The position numbers were made by a program, and so were the translations under genes. The notes beneath the pieces were generated by a model. It was not told the DNA's origin, made no database searches, and was given only the letters and a program-made list of their open reading frames with translations. Source: Rhodobacteraceae bacterium UBA7436 (GTDB taxonomy: Bacteria; Pseudomonadota; Alphaproteobacteria; Rhodobacterales; Rhodobacteraceae). From it: 12,868 nt of DNA. Shown here piece after piece: positions 1 through 7,078 of this stretch. The stretch lies in assembly GCA_002478745.1 (NCBI GenBank), contig DLQI01000113.1, positions 1 through 12,868 on the forward strand, read 5' to 3'. Every line of letters starts with the position of its first letter. The stretch's first letter is position 1.

Positions 1-395
1 GCTATGGTTTGCCGATTCCCGAAGAGATGCCAGACGCAGGATATGATCTTGCCGCGCACCGGACCGCATTTCTGGCCTTTCTAGTCTTCTTAAAGGGAAA
101 TTTGTTGGGGCAGACGGCCATCCGTATTGATGCGACGTGGTGTACGCAGGCGCAGTCGTTACAGGGTTTTGGTGAGTTTGCATTGCCAGATCGGGTGATA
201 TGTGAATCCGATCTTGAAGTTGAACTACCTCAATTGTTGGCTCAGCTTGGACACAACACACCAGTTGATATGGGTAAACCTAATGCAGATAGCCGATTTG
301 ATCTGTCCGAAATTTACGACGCTGAGATCGAAGCCGCTGCACAAAGCGCGTACCAACGCGACTACATGATGTTTGGCTTTGATAGCTGGGGATAG
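1..395 (+). CDS. Probable sulfotransferase family protein, C-terminal part (5' end outside window)
   Basis: The frame is open from the left edge (first full codon at base 3) to TAG at 393-395, so this is the C-terminal ~131 residues of a longer protein. A TTG at 9-11 could be read as a start, but the frame continues upstream and the peptide looks like the tail of a larger enzyme. The tail has the character I associate with Roseobacter-group sulfotransferase (NodH-like) proteins: a helical stretch FLAFLVFLKGNL, the phrase LQGFGEFALPD, and a terminal segment AYQRDYMMFGF. Such enzymes transfer sulfate from PAPS; the PAPS-binding loop would be in the missing N-terminal part, so the assignment rests on family resemblance only. 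It is convergent with ptsN, with 22 bp between the stop codons and no clear terminator hairpin. An unrelated hypothetical protein is the alternative. Confidence 0.55.
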   Translation, partial: YGLPIPEEMPDAGYDLAAHRTAFLAFLVFLKGNLLGQTAIRIDATWCTQAQSLQGFGEFALPDRVICESDLEVELPQLLAQLGHNTPVDMGKPNADSRFDLSEIYDAEIEAAAQSAYQRDYMMFGFDSWG

Positions 396-417
396 GTTAT
401 GCGTTAGGCGGCGAAAG

Positions 418-882
418 CTAAGCTGCTTGGCTTCTTTGGGTCTCTGCCAAGATTGCATAGATTGTTGTCGGATCAGGGTTGGCGCGTAGTTTTGCGCGTA
501 TTGATGCATCGCGAAGAGTGCGGGAAACCAGTGCCAGCGCCTTTAGATGTTCTACACCCGCATTGAGTGGGGCAAACAGGCTAAAGGCAATGTCGACGGG
601 TTGGCGATCGACGGCATCAAATTCGACTGGCCGATCCAAGAGTACAAAAGCTCCAACGACCGAATCAAGCCCCTCGACTCTTGCGTGAGGCAATGCAACG
701 CCGTTTCCGACACCAGTCGGGCCCAAGCTTTCACGTGCGAGCAAAGATTCTACGATCATACCAGCGTCGAGTTCATAAACTCCACTGACCAGATCGCCGA
801 TTTCATGCAACAGACGTTTCTTGCTGGAGGCTGCAGTCAATACCCTGACAGCCTCCGGCCTTAGAAGTTTCGCAAAATCCAT
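418..882 (-). CDS. ptsN: PTS IIA-like nitrogen-regulatory protein PtsN (EIIA-Ntr)
   Basis: This is a 154-residue single-domain EIIA of the fructose/mannitol type, the usual length for PtsN. The phosphorylation site is visible as GVALPHARV with the acceptor His66, preceded by LLARESLGPTGVGNG, which is the typical family sequence. In the nitrogen PTS a phosphoryl group passes from EI-Ntr (PtsP) through NPr to this cytoplasmic protein, whose phosphorylation state modulates potassium uptake, carbon/nitrogen balance and stress responses; neither ptsP nor npr is in the window. It lies 44 nt downstream of hpf on the same strand, the conserved hpf-ptsN order of proteobacteria. The ATG at 882-880 fits the family N-terminus (LLRPEAVRVL), although the ribosome binding site upstream is weak, so expression may depend on read-through from hpf. 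Function is confident; targets in this organism are unknown. Confidence 0.95.
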   Translation of the reverse strand: MDFAKLLRPEAVRVLTAASSKKRLLHEIGDLVSGVYELDAGMIVESLLARESLGPTGVGNGVALPHARVEGLDSVVGAFVLLDRPVEFDAVDRQPVDIAFSLFAPLNAGVEHLKALALVSRTLRDASIRAKLRANPDPTTIYAILAETQRSQAA

Positions 883-926
883 TCTGTTCGCACTTTATTC
901 TAGGCGTGTTTCTCGCCGATTAATCT

Positions 927-1490
927 TTAAGGGTCGATCCACCCGATGTTGCCGTCATCACGACGATACACCACGTTTACCCCAACTTTATTTTCGTTGC
1001 GGAAAACCAATACTGGTGCTCCGGCCAATTCCATCTGCATGACCGCCTCACCAACGGAAAGGGATGGGATTTTTGCTTCCATCTCTGCCACAATAATGGG
1101 CTGCAGTGTTTCAGGTTCCGACTGCTCAGTACCATCATCTGATGCGAGGATATAGGAGGAACCACCGAAAAGTTCAACCGGTTGAGTCCTATCTTTGTGA
1201 TGATCTTTCAGCCGCCGTTTGTATCGCCTTAGTTGCTTTTCCATCTTAGCGCAGCATGAATTGAACGCGGCATAAATCTCGGTGTCTTTTGCTTTGGCAG
1301 TCGCGGTCAATCCTGTAGATAAATGGACCGTCGCCTCACATGCGAATTCATGTGCAGATTTCGAAAACACGACCAATGCATCGGTCGGACGTTCTGCGTA
1401 TTTCTGGACGACTTCATCCAGTTCAGCCCTAACATGAGTTTGCAAGGACATTCCGATGTCGATTTTTTTACCGCTAATTTGATACCGCAT
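927..1490 (-). CDS. hpf: Ribosome hibernation-promoting factor, long form (HPF/RaiA/YfiA family)
   Basis: The 187-residue protein has the two-domain layout of long HPF. The N-terminal ~100 residues start MRYQISGKKIDIG, contain the alternating strands and basic helix of the S30AE domain (KMEKQLRRYKRRLKDHHK at about residues 82-99), and would bind the 30S decoding region. After an acidic linker (about 100-130) comes the C-terminal dimerisation domain (about 135-187, PSLSVGEAVMQMELAGAPVLVF), which in long HPFs joins two 70S ribosomes into inactive 100S dimers in stationary phase. The ATG at 1490-1488 has a good ribosome binding site: AAGGAG on the minus strand at 1502-1497, spaced 6 nt. The gene is separated from lptB by 251 bp containing a structured leader, so it probably has its own promoter and a controlled 5' UTR. 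ptsN follows. Confidence 0.95.
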   Translation of the reverse strand: MRYQISGKKIDIGMSLQTHVRAELDEVVQKYAERPTDALVVFSKSAHEFACEATVHLSTGLTATAKAKDTEIYAAFNSCCAKMEKQLRRYKRRLKDHHKDRTQPVELFGGSSYILASDDGTEQSEPETLQPIIVAEMEAKIPSLSVGEAVMQMELAGAPVLVFRNENKVGVNVVYRRDDGNIGWIDP

Positions 1491-1510
1491 TATTTCTCCT
1501 TCAAAATGGA

Positions 1511-1567
1511 CGAAACGACCAATATCTTAGGAACCCTAAGAAGGGATGAGGATGGTGGTCGTTTTCG
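1511..1567 (-). promoter_or_regulatory. Nested inverted repeats in the hpf leader (candidate structured 5' UTR)
   Basis: Two stems are nested here. The outer arms are CGAAACGACC (1511-1520) and GGTCGTTTTCG (1557-1567), which pair over 8 contiguous base pairs plus two more after a one-base bulge. Inside lies a perfect 6-bp stem CTTAGG/CCTAAG with a 3-nt loop (1526-1531 and 1535-1540). On the minus-strand RNA the structure would end about 8 nt before the AAGGAG ribosome binding site of hpf. It could be an RNA element controlling hpf translation or a protein-binding operator in DNA; the sequence alone does not decide. The pairing is directly visible; function is inferred. Confidence 0.5.
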
Positions 1568-1601
1568 CGGAAAAGGCATATACGTTGCCTGATTGTCGTT
1601 G

Positions 1602-1620
1602 GGTCCCCAAAGCGGGAACC
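1602..1620 (-). terminator. Hairpin in the lptB-hpf gap (weak terminator or leader stem)
   Basis: GGTCCCC (1602-1608) and GGGAACC (1614-1620) flank a 5-nt loop. On the minus-strand RNA this is a 7-bp stem, GGUUCCC with GGGGACC, with one U-G pair. It lies about 120 nt after the lptB stop and 110 nt before the hpf start. No run of U follows, so a classical intrinsic terminator is doubtful. It may instead be the upstream stem of the hpf leader. Confidence 0.35.
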
Positions 1621-1741
1621 GGTCGGTGATCAGACGATTGAAACGTTTTTGCCATACTCACATTCAGCCCGAGAACAAGGCAGCCTGTCAATGGAAATAG
1701 GTAAATTATTTGGGATCTTGTCGGGCGTATTTGGCGGAGAT

Positions 1742-2500
1742 CTATGAAATGCGAAAATTATCGCCTAGGTAAACACTGCGTACATTTTTATTTTCTACGA
1801 CCTCGTTTGGCGTGCCAGACATGAGAACTTTACCATCGTGCAAAATATATGCACGATCTACAATTTCCAATGTTTCCCGTACGTTATGATCCGTAATCAG
1901 AACACCTATACCGCGGTTCTTAAGGTCGGAAACAAGGTTACGTATGTCTCCAACAGAGATGGGATCAACACCTGCGAAGGGTTCATCAAGCAGTAGATAT
2001 TTTGGGTCGGTCGCCAAACATCGCGCAATTTCGACGCGGCGTCGTTCACCACCGGAAAGGGCCAGCGCAGGCGCGCGTCGCAGGTGTTCAATCGAAAACT
2101 CACTCAAAAGTTCTTCAAGCCGCTCGCGACGTTTTTGGCGGCTTGGCACTGAAATATCCAAGATTGCGCTTATGTTGTCTTCAACATTGAGACCACGAAA
2201 AATACTCATTTCTTGGGGTAGATAGCCAATGCCCAGTTGCGCACGGCGATACATTGGCAGTGTTGTAACGTCGTGGCCGTCGACAATCACTGTTCCGCCT
2301 TCGGGTGTTACCAGTCCAGCTACAGAGTAAAATGTTGTGGTCTTTCCTGATCCGTTAGGGCCCAGCAATGCAACCACTTCCCCACGATTTAGCTCCATCG
2401 AAAAATCGCGGATGACGACCTTTTTACGATACGACTTTCGTAGGTTTGTGATTTTCAAACCCACTTGGCCCGTGGTCACTTCAAGAGTTGGCTGCGTCAT
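1742..2500 (-). CDS. lptB: Lipopolysaccharide export ABC transporter ATP-binding protein LptB
   Basis: This 252-residue ABC ATPase powers LPS extraction from the inner membrane as the LptB2FG complex, which hands LPS to LptC and LptA. All nucleotide-binding motifs are intact: Walker A GPNGSGKTT (47-55), Q-loop Gln96 in YLPQEMSIF, signature LSGGERRR (148-155), Walker B YLLLDEPFAGVDP (168-180, Asp172 and catalytic Glu173), and H-loop His205 in LITDHNV. YLPQEMSIFRGLNVEDNI is characteristic of LptB rather than of the related branched-chain amino-acid ATPases. The ATG at 2500-2498 overlaps the last base of the lptA stop (TAATG), implying translational coupling. The membrane partners LptF and LptG are not in the window, as is usual. 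The call is firm from motifs and from the lptC-lptA-lptB context. Confidence 0.97.
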   Translation of the reverse strand: MTQPTLEVTTGQVGLKITNLRKSYRKKVVIRDFSMELNRGEVVALLGPNGSGKTTTFYSVAGLVTPEGGTVIVDGHDVTTLPMYRRAQLGIGYLPQEMSIFRGLNVEDNISAILDISVPSRQKRRERLEELLSEFSIEHLRRAPALALSGGERRRVEIARCLATDPKYLLLDEPFAGVDPISVGDIRNLVSDLKNRGIGVLITDHNVRETLEIVDRAYILHDGKVLMSGTPNEVVENKNVRSVYLGDNFRIS

Positions 2501-2988
2501 TAATTATTGCCAGTTTGCAGGATGGTTTTCACCCGGCCAGTCATGTTTGCAGTTCCATCTTTAAGATAGATCACCATTTTGTCAGACGCGATTGCGCTGA
2601 GGCCTTGGGTAAGCAGGACGTCACCTGTCATGATAATTTCGCCCGAATCGATCGTGTAGTCGGCGCGCTTTGCCTCTGCAGCATCGAGACCAGAAACCAA
2701 TGTAACATCACCCGTTGCGATCATTCTTTCAATGCCAGCACTTTCTTCTCGATAAATAACTGTTACTTCTTGGGCTGCAAGTCGAAGTTCTCCCTGCCCA
2801 ACTATGACGTTACCGACGAAAACAGCTCTTCCAGTTTCCTGATCTACGGACAATTCGTCAGAAGTCACTTCAACTGGTGCGGTTGTGTCCTGAGTGATCG
2901 TTCCAAAGGCCACACTGGTGCCTTGGGCATGGAGCGGTGTCGCACCAAGCAGTGCGATACAAAGCGTCAAAGGTTGAAATATATTCAC
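2500..2988 (-). CDS. lptA: LPS transport periplasmic protein LptA (OstA-like)
   Basis: This 162-residue protein starts with a signal peptide: a short polar start, a hydrophobic core (LTLCIALLGA) and a likely cleavage site after LHA at about residue 21. The mature part is an OstA/LptA beta-jellyroll with repeated strands such as VEVTSDELSVDQETGRAVF and GNVIVGQGELRLAAQEVTV. LptA polymerises with the periplasmic domains of LptC and LptD into the bridge that carries LPS to the outer membrane. The start codon is GTG at 2988-2986, 11 nt after the lptC stop; the nearby ATG at 2998 is out of frame. The ribosome binding site is poor, so coupling to lptC is likely. The end overlaps the lptB start by one base. 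Confidence 0.93.
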   Translation of the reverse strand: MNIFQPLTLCIALLGATPLHAQGTSVAFGTITQDTTAPVEVTSDELSVDQETGRAVFVGNVIVGQGELRLAAQEVTVIYREESAGIERMIATGDVTLVSGLDAAEAKRADYTIDSGEIIMTGDVLLTQGLSAIASDKMVIYLKDGTANMTGRVKTILQTGNN

Positions 2989-2999
2989 GGTTTATCATC

Positions 3000-3593
3000 T
3001 CATTTGATTTTAGGGTCGTATAACAGCTTCACACCGTTTGTGAAAACCATTTGAACGGGGCCGTTCTCTTCGGGCGTATTTACCCACATGGCACCGGCTG
3101 TAAATTCCCCAAGGGGCCCCACGGCAAATACTTCGTCAGGTGATGTTACACTCAGTGATGTCATCCCTGAAATCAAGCGTTCCGAGTTGATTTCGTACCC
3201 GCTGGATGTTTTGATCGAAACGTTTTCGGACAAAATGACAGTGTCTTTTGACATATCAATTTCACCAGTATCTGACACGAACAGCAAGCGCCCCCCAGAG
3301 GCCCAGTCAATCTGACCGGAAACTGCGTTGGCTACGGTTATGCCATTCCCTTGTCCCATAGCCATCTTTTCCGCGAATAGTGCAATTTCATCGCCGCGAT
3401 CAGACGAACCATAAAAGATTGGGCCGGTGATTTGTTGGTCTTTTAGTCTTTCGTCGATTTCGGCTTGGGCAAATGGGATTGAGGCCAGAGGATCAACATT
3501 TCGAGAGAGCAAGAACAGTGTGGACAACAAAGCCAGTGCCATCAACGGCAGCAACACCTTTAACCAAACGATCATGCGTGAATAACGATCCAT
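3000..3593 (-). CDS. lptC: LPS export system protein LptC
   Basis: This 197-residue bitopic protein has one N-terminal membrane segment (about 9-29, VWLKVLLPLMALALLSTLFLL) after a short basic cytoplasmic start, followed by a periplasmic LptC-type beta-jellyroll. LptC docks on LptB2FG and passes LPS to LptA. The DPLASIPFAQAEIDERLKDQ segment after the membrane helix and the strand pattern (INSERLISGMTSLSVTSPDEV) match the alphaproteobacterial form, which diverges strongly from the E. coli protein, so the call also relies on position just before lptA and lptB. The ATG at 3593 has no strong Shine-Dalgarno; rnd ends 32 nt upstream, so the two are probably co-transcribed. Length is normal for the group. 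Confidence 0.92.
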   Translation of the reverse strand: MDRYSRMIVWLKVLLPLMALALLSTLFLLSRNVDPLASIPFAQAEIDERLKDQQITGPIFYGSSDRGDEIALFAEKMAMGQGNGITVANAVSGQIDWASGGRLLFVSDTGEIDMSKDTVILSENVSIKTSSGYEINSERLISGMTSLSVTSPDEVFAVGPLGEFTAGAMWVNTPEENGPVQMVFTNGVKLLYDPKIK

Positions 3594-3625
3594 TCAGAGG
3601 CCTACCAATGTCGAATGCACTTTGT

Positions 3626-4240
3626 TCATGTATGCGCAAAAATGTCGGTTTCGGGCCACCCTAGTAGGTCTAGCTTGGCACGAGCTGGAAGAAAATCAAA
3701 GCAGGATTGGGCAATTTCCATTCGTCCTTCGCGGACTAAACGTTTGTTCAACGCTTCACGTAGGCGGTGAAGGTACAGTACGTCGGAGGCGGCATATTCC
3801 AATTGCGCATCACTAAGATTTGGAGCACCCCAATCGCTTGATTGCTGATGTTTAGAAAGGTTCACTTCCAAAAGATCGTGCAGTAAATTTTTCAATCCAT
3901 GGCGGTCGGTGTAAGTGCGTACCAAACGGCTGGCAATCTTCGTGCAATAGACAGGTGCGGTTACAGTACCAAAAGCATTCTGCATCGCGGCGATGTCAAA
4001 TCGTCCATAGTGAAACAATTTTAAGACTTTTGGATTTGCCAGAATAGCGCACAAGTTAGGGGCCTCTGATTGCCCTTTCATGATCTGCACCATATGAGCA
4101 TCTCCGTCACCAGCAGACAGTTGAACAACACATAAGCGGTCGCGGTGCGGATTCAGTCCCATAGTTTCGCAATCAATGGCGACTTCAGGACCAAGATCCA
4201 AATCATCGGGCAGGTCTGAGATATGAAGATAGTTTGTCAT
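3626..4240 (-). CDS. rnd: Ribonuclease D-type 3'-5' exonuclease (short, single-domain)
   Basis: This 204-residue protein is essentially only the DEDDy exonuclease domain. The catalytic set is complete: Asp23 and Glu25 in AIDCETMGL, Asp82 in HYGRFDIAAM, and Tyr149 with Asp153 in EYAASDVLYL. It would trim RNA 3' ends (tRNA precursors in E. coli) with two metal ions in the cytoplasm. It lacks the C-terminal HRDC domains of the ~370-residue E. coli RNase D; this short form is common in alphaproteobacteria, and a full-length rnd may also exist elsewhere in the genome. The ATG at 4240-4238 gives the family N-terminus just before the first strand. It lies 32 nt upstream of lptC, apparently in the same transcription unit. 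The substrate here is not deducible. Confidence 0.93.
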   Translation of the reverse strand: MTNYLHISDLPDDLDLGPEVAIDCETMGLNPHRDRLCVVQLSAGDGDAHMVQIMKGQSEAPNLCAILANPKVLKLFHYGRFDIAAMQNAFGTVTAPVYCTKIASRLVRTYTDRHGLKNLLHDLLEVNLSKHQQSSDWGAPNLSDAQLEYAASDVLYLHRLREALNKRLVREGRMEIAQSCFDFLPARAKLDLLGWPETDIFAHT

Positions 4241-4270
4241 ATCACTGCTATAGCGTGGGTTGACCCGCTG

Positions 4271-4287
4271 TAAAAGCGTGGCTTTTA
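4271..4287 (-). terminator. Small A/T-rich hairpin at the end of paaX
   Basis: TAAAAGC (4271-4277) and GCTTTTA (4281-4287) form a perfect 7-bp stem with a 3-nt loop. The right arm contains the paaX stop codon. The element sits in the 44-nt gap before rnd. It could be a weak end-of-operon signal, but the stem has only two G-C pairs, so transcription may continue into rnd. The pairing is visible; termination is inferred. Confidence 0.3.
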
Positions 4288-5064
4288 TTCTAGCGATATT
4301 TGGCCAAGGTCTGGTTTTGGGAGTTTGCTTAACAAGGAACTTACCAGGCTTCTACAATCATGACCATGCCAGCCAGGCGAATATAAGTCTCTGGGCAGCT
4401 CTGGATGCTTCAAAACCAGTCTACGCCAGTTGTGGACGATCAAGCATCGCAAGACCGCTGTGTCACGTGGTGTTATTAATGTTGCCTGATCTACGGCATT
4501 CTGAACGCGCTGTAGCGCTTGGTGCAGCTCAGCGTAATCTTGTGCTAAGTCCTTTGGTTCAAATTGTTCGGCTAGCCAGGGTGGTAATGATGTTGGCGAA
4601 AGAACCAACGCATCGTCGGGAGGCGTTGCATCCCTTGGTCCTAGGTACACGCGTGGCATCAACGGGGCAAATCCTAGCTGCGCCATGGCTTTTCGCGAAT
4701 GCGCTGATGTGCTGCCCAATATCAGCAGGTGCCAGTGTTTTGGAGCGTCATTTGGGTGGCCATAAATTCGGGGGCTGGCCGCAGAACTTTCTTGTCGCCC
4801 GCTCGCTGTTAGGCTGTGCAAACTGTTGCGTCCGCTTTTGACTGACATTATCCAATCGTCGTTGCGCAAGCGGTGCAAGGCGACGCGGGTGGCTTCGGCC
4901 TTAATACCCATATCTGACATCAGTACAGACAACACAGGCCCCTCGATCACGTCCCCATCGTTCTGGGCAAGGTCCCCGAAAACAGTGACTAACAACGACC
5001 AAACGCGCTGATTGTTTAACGTAGTCAACGCCTCAACGGCGTCTGAAAGTGGTTTAGTAAGCAT
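4285..5064 (-). CDS. paaX: PaaX family transcriptional repressor of phenylacetate catabolism
   Basis: The 259-residue protein fits the PaaX family. An N-terminal winged-helix domain covers about residues 15-90, with the recognition-helix region IKAEATRVALHRLRNDDWI followed by a wing SGRNSLHSLTASG. A central PaaX domain follows (KHWHLLIL onward) and a C-terminal helical domain ends with CLIVHNWRRLVLKHPELP. E. coli PaaX represses the paa operons until phenylacetyl-CoA binds; this form is somewhat shorter than the ~316-residue enterobacterial protein. The ATG at 5064 lies 11 nt inside the 3' end of paaZ, so the regulator is the last gene of the operon and translationally coupled to it. Repressor made from the operon it controls would give negative feedback; this is inferred from position. 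It could alternatively control a second paa locus. Confidence 0.92.
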   Translation of the reverse strand: MLTKPLSDAVEALTTLNNQRVWSLLVTVFGDLAQNDGDVIEGPVLSVLMSDMGIKAEATRVALHRLRNDDWIMSVKSGRNSLHSLTASGRQESSAASPRIYGHPNDAPKHWHLLILGSTSAHSRKAMAQLGFAPLMPRVYLGPRDATPPDDALVLSPTSLPPWLAEQFEPKDLAQDYAELHQALQRVQNAVDQATLITPRDTAVLRCLIVHNWRRLVLKHPELPRDLYSPGWHGHDCRSLVSSLLSKLPKPDLGQISLE

Positions 5065-7069
5065 TCATTGTCAGTAGCTCGTATTCAGCCACAGCCTCAT
5101 CATCTTGATTGGTTAAGGTCACATGCCATCGCACCTCACCATATTCATCATTGCGGGGTGTTTTGGCCTTAACAGTAAGTTGGACCTTGATTCTATCGCC
5201 CGCCTGAACTGGTTTCATAAAGCGTAAGTTATCAAGGCCCGTGTTCGCCAAAACAGGACCTGGATCAGGTTGGACGAACAATCCAGCGGCAAAGCTGATC
5301 AAAAGGTAACCGTGCGCAACACGACCTGGGAAGAAAGGGTTAGCTTTGGCAGCCTCTTCATCCATGTGCGCGTAAAACGTGTCACCTGTGAAGTGCGCGA
5401 AAGTTTCGATATCTTCCAGCGTAATCTCACGTGATCCGCTGAGAAGGGTATCGCCCAATTCGACATCGTGGAATGTGCGTGTGAAGGGATGAGGCTTGTC
5501 TGTTTCTATTGTTGATTGTGGTACCCACTGACTACCTACTGCGGTCAAAATGTCAGGGCTGCCTTGGACTGCGGTGCGTTGCATATAATGCATCACTGCG
5601 CGTGTCCCACCTAACTCTTCGCCACCACCAGCGCGACCTGGACCGCCGTGAACCAAGTGGGGAAGGGGTGCGCCGTGGCCCGTTGCCTCGGCCATTGAAT
5701 CGCGGTTGTTAAAATACAAGCGGCCATGAAACGCGCCTGATGCCATTGTGATTTCGCGGGCCACATCGCCATCATGCGTGATGACGGAAGCAACAAGCGA
5801 TCCCTTGCCTTTGTTTAACAATTCGGTAGCGTGACCCAAATCACGATATTCCATGATAGTAGAAACAGGCCCAAAGGCCTCAGTATCGTGTACATGCTGT
5901 GCGGAATCAGGGTCGTCGCAATGGAAGACTACAGGCGGTAAATATGCCCCCTTGCTTTTGGACATTGGGTGGTTTTCGGGATCACCAATTACGCGCTTAG
6001 CTTCAGAACCGATTTGCGCGATCTTTTCCAAAACATCATTTTTCTGCGCTTTAGAAACCAGTGCACCCATTTTTGTTCCTTGGTCACGGGGATCGCCAAG
6101 GGTAATGTTGGCTAGACGCTTACCAAGTGCTTCGACGAACGCATCACTGGTGCCCTGTGGCATCAAAACGCGCCGAATTGCAGTGCATTTTTGACCAGCT
6201 TTGGTGGTCATCTCGCGCTGCACTTCTTTTACGAATAAATCAAATTCGGGTGTTCCGACTTGCGCATCTGGACCCAAAACAGACGCGTTTAGACTGTCTT
6301 GTTCAGCTGTAAAGCGGATTGAATTACGCAAGATATTTTCGTTGCCACGCAGTTTTAATGCGGTGTTAGCCGATCCTGTAAAGGTGACGACATCTTGCAA
6401 ATCAAGGTGATCTAACATGTCTCCAATACCACCAGACACTAACTGCAGCGCGCCCTTAGGCAGCAATCCACTGTCTAACATAATCCGCACGCAAGCCTCA
6501 GTCACATAGCAGGTTGCAGTGGCTGGTTTGATAATCGCAGGCATTCCTGCAAGGAGGGTAGGGGCCAGTTTTTCCAACATGCCCCATACAGGAAAGTTGA
6601 ATGCGTTTATATGTACCGCAACGCCTTGAAGTGGGGTGCATATGTGGCGCCCCATAAAGGTGCCATTTCGGCTCAACTGTTCTGGTGGTCCATCCAGATA
6701 GATCTGTGCGTCGGGCAGGTCGCGCCGCCCTTTAGAGGCATAGACCAACACAGTGCCAATGCCGCCATCCACATCAATTAGGTGGTCGGCTTGTGTTCCT
6801 CCGGTGTTGAACGACAACTGATACAGCTCTTCACGATGTTCGCGTAGATGCAAGGCAAGCGCTTTGAGCATTTTAGCACGGTCATGAAATGTCATTGCTC
6901 GCAATGCTGGACTGCCGATTTCGCGGCCGTATGCAAGCATGCCCTGAACATCTAAGGCACCGTTTCCGGCTTGTCCGATCACCTTTCCCGTTAGGGCACT
7001 TTCAATCGGTCGCGCATCTGCGGACGGGGCGATCCATTGACCAGCGGCAAAGGAATGAACGTTCAGCAT
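5054..7069 (-). CDS. paaZ: Bifunctional oxepin-CoA hydrolase / 3-oxo-5,6-dehydrosuberyl-CoA semialdehyde dehydrogenase PaaZ
   Basis: This 671-residue fusion enzyme opens the oxepin-CoA ring and oxidises the reactive aldehyde with NADP+. The N-terminal aldehyde dehydrogenase domain (about 1-520) has Asn157 in NAFNFPVWG, general base Glu256 in RFTAEQDSLN and nucleophile Cys295 in TKAGQKCTAI. The C-terminal MaoC-type hydratase domain (about 530-671) has FAHFTGDTFYAHMD with Asp563 and His568, followed by NPFFPGRVAHGYLL. Numbering of the dehydrogenase residues matches E. coli PaaZ. Both active sites look intact, so the semialdehyde should be channelled rather than released to the tropone-forming shunt. 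The ATG at 7069 has AAGGA spaced 6 nt upstream and follows the paaE stop by 9 nt. Its 3' end overlaps paaX by 11 nt. Confidence 0.97.
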   Translation of the reverse strand: MLNVHSFAAGQWIAPSADARPIESALTGKVIGQAGNGALDVQGMLAYGREIGSPALRAMTFHDRAKMLKALALHLREHREELYQLSFNTGGTQADHLIDVDGGIGTVLVYASKGRRDLPDAQIYLDGPPEQLSRNGTFMGRHICTPLQGVAVHINAFNFPVWGMLEKLAPTLLAGMPAIIKPATATCYVTEACVRIMLDSGLLPKGALQLVSGGIGDMLDHLDLQDVVTFTGSANTALKLRGNENILRNSIRFTAEQDSLNASVLGPDAQVGTPEFDLFVKEVQREMTTKAGQKCTAIRRVLMPQGTSDAFVEALGKRLANITLGDPRDQGTKMGALVSKAQKNDVLEKIAQIGSEAKRVIGDPENHPMSKSKGAYLPPVVFHCDDPDSAQHVHDTEAFGPVSTIMEYRDLGHATELLNKGKGSLVASVITHDGDVAREITMASGAFHGRLYFNNRDSMAEATGHGAPLPHLVHGGPGRAGGGEELGGTRAVMHYMQRTAVQGSPDILTAVGSQWVPQSTIETDKPHPFTRTFHDVELGDTLLSGSREITLEDIETFAHFTGDTFYAHMDEEAAKANPFFPGRVAHGYLLISFAAGLFVQPDPGPVLANTGLDNLRFMKPVQAGDRIKVQLTVKAKTPRNDEYGEVRWHVTLTNQDDEAVAEYELLTMNAY

Positions 7070-7078
7070 GTTGTGTCC

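Larger units (their letters stand above)
1491..1741. other. lptB-hpf intergenic region
   Basis: These 251 bp separate the lptB stop from the hpf start on the minus strand. The hpf-proximal half contains the nested inverted repeats and the 7-bp hairpin listed separately, plus the hpf ribosome binding site at 1497-1502. The lptB-proximal half presumably carries a promoter for hpf-ptsN, but I see no convincing -35/-10 pair. I see no small gene here; this is where enterobacteria would have rpoN. Confidence 0.6.

Noticed and set aside
396..417. Possible bidirectional terminator between the sulfotransferase gene and ptsN
   Set aside because: Only 4-bp complementary arms (AAGC/GCTT) are found and no T-run, so there is no supportable terminator.
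2488..3054. 188-codon plus-strand frame antisense to lptA
   Set aside because: It is the shadow of lptA, which is supported by signal peptide, domain and operon context; the antisense peptide is rich in Cys, Ser and Phe and looks non-biological.
4260..4841. 193-codon plus-strand frame antisense to paaX
   Set aside because: It lies over a well-supported PaaX family gene, its product resembles no family, and no ribosome binding site or partner gene supports it.
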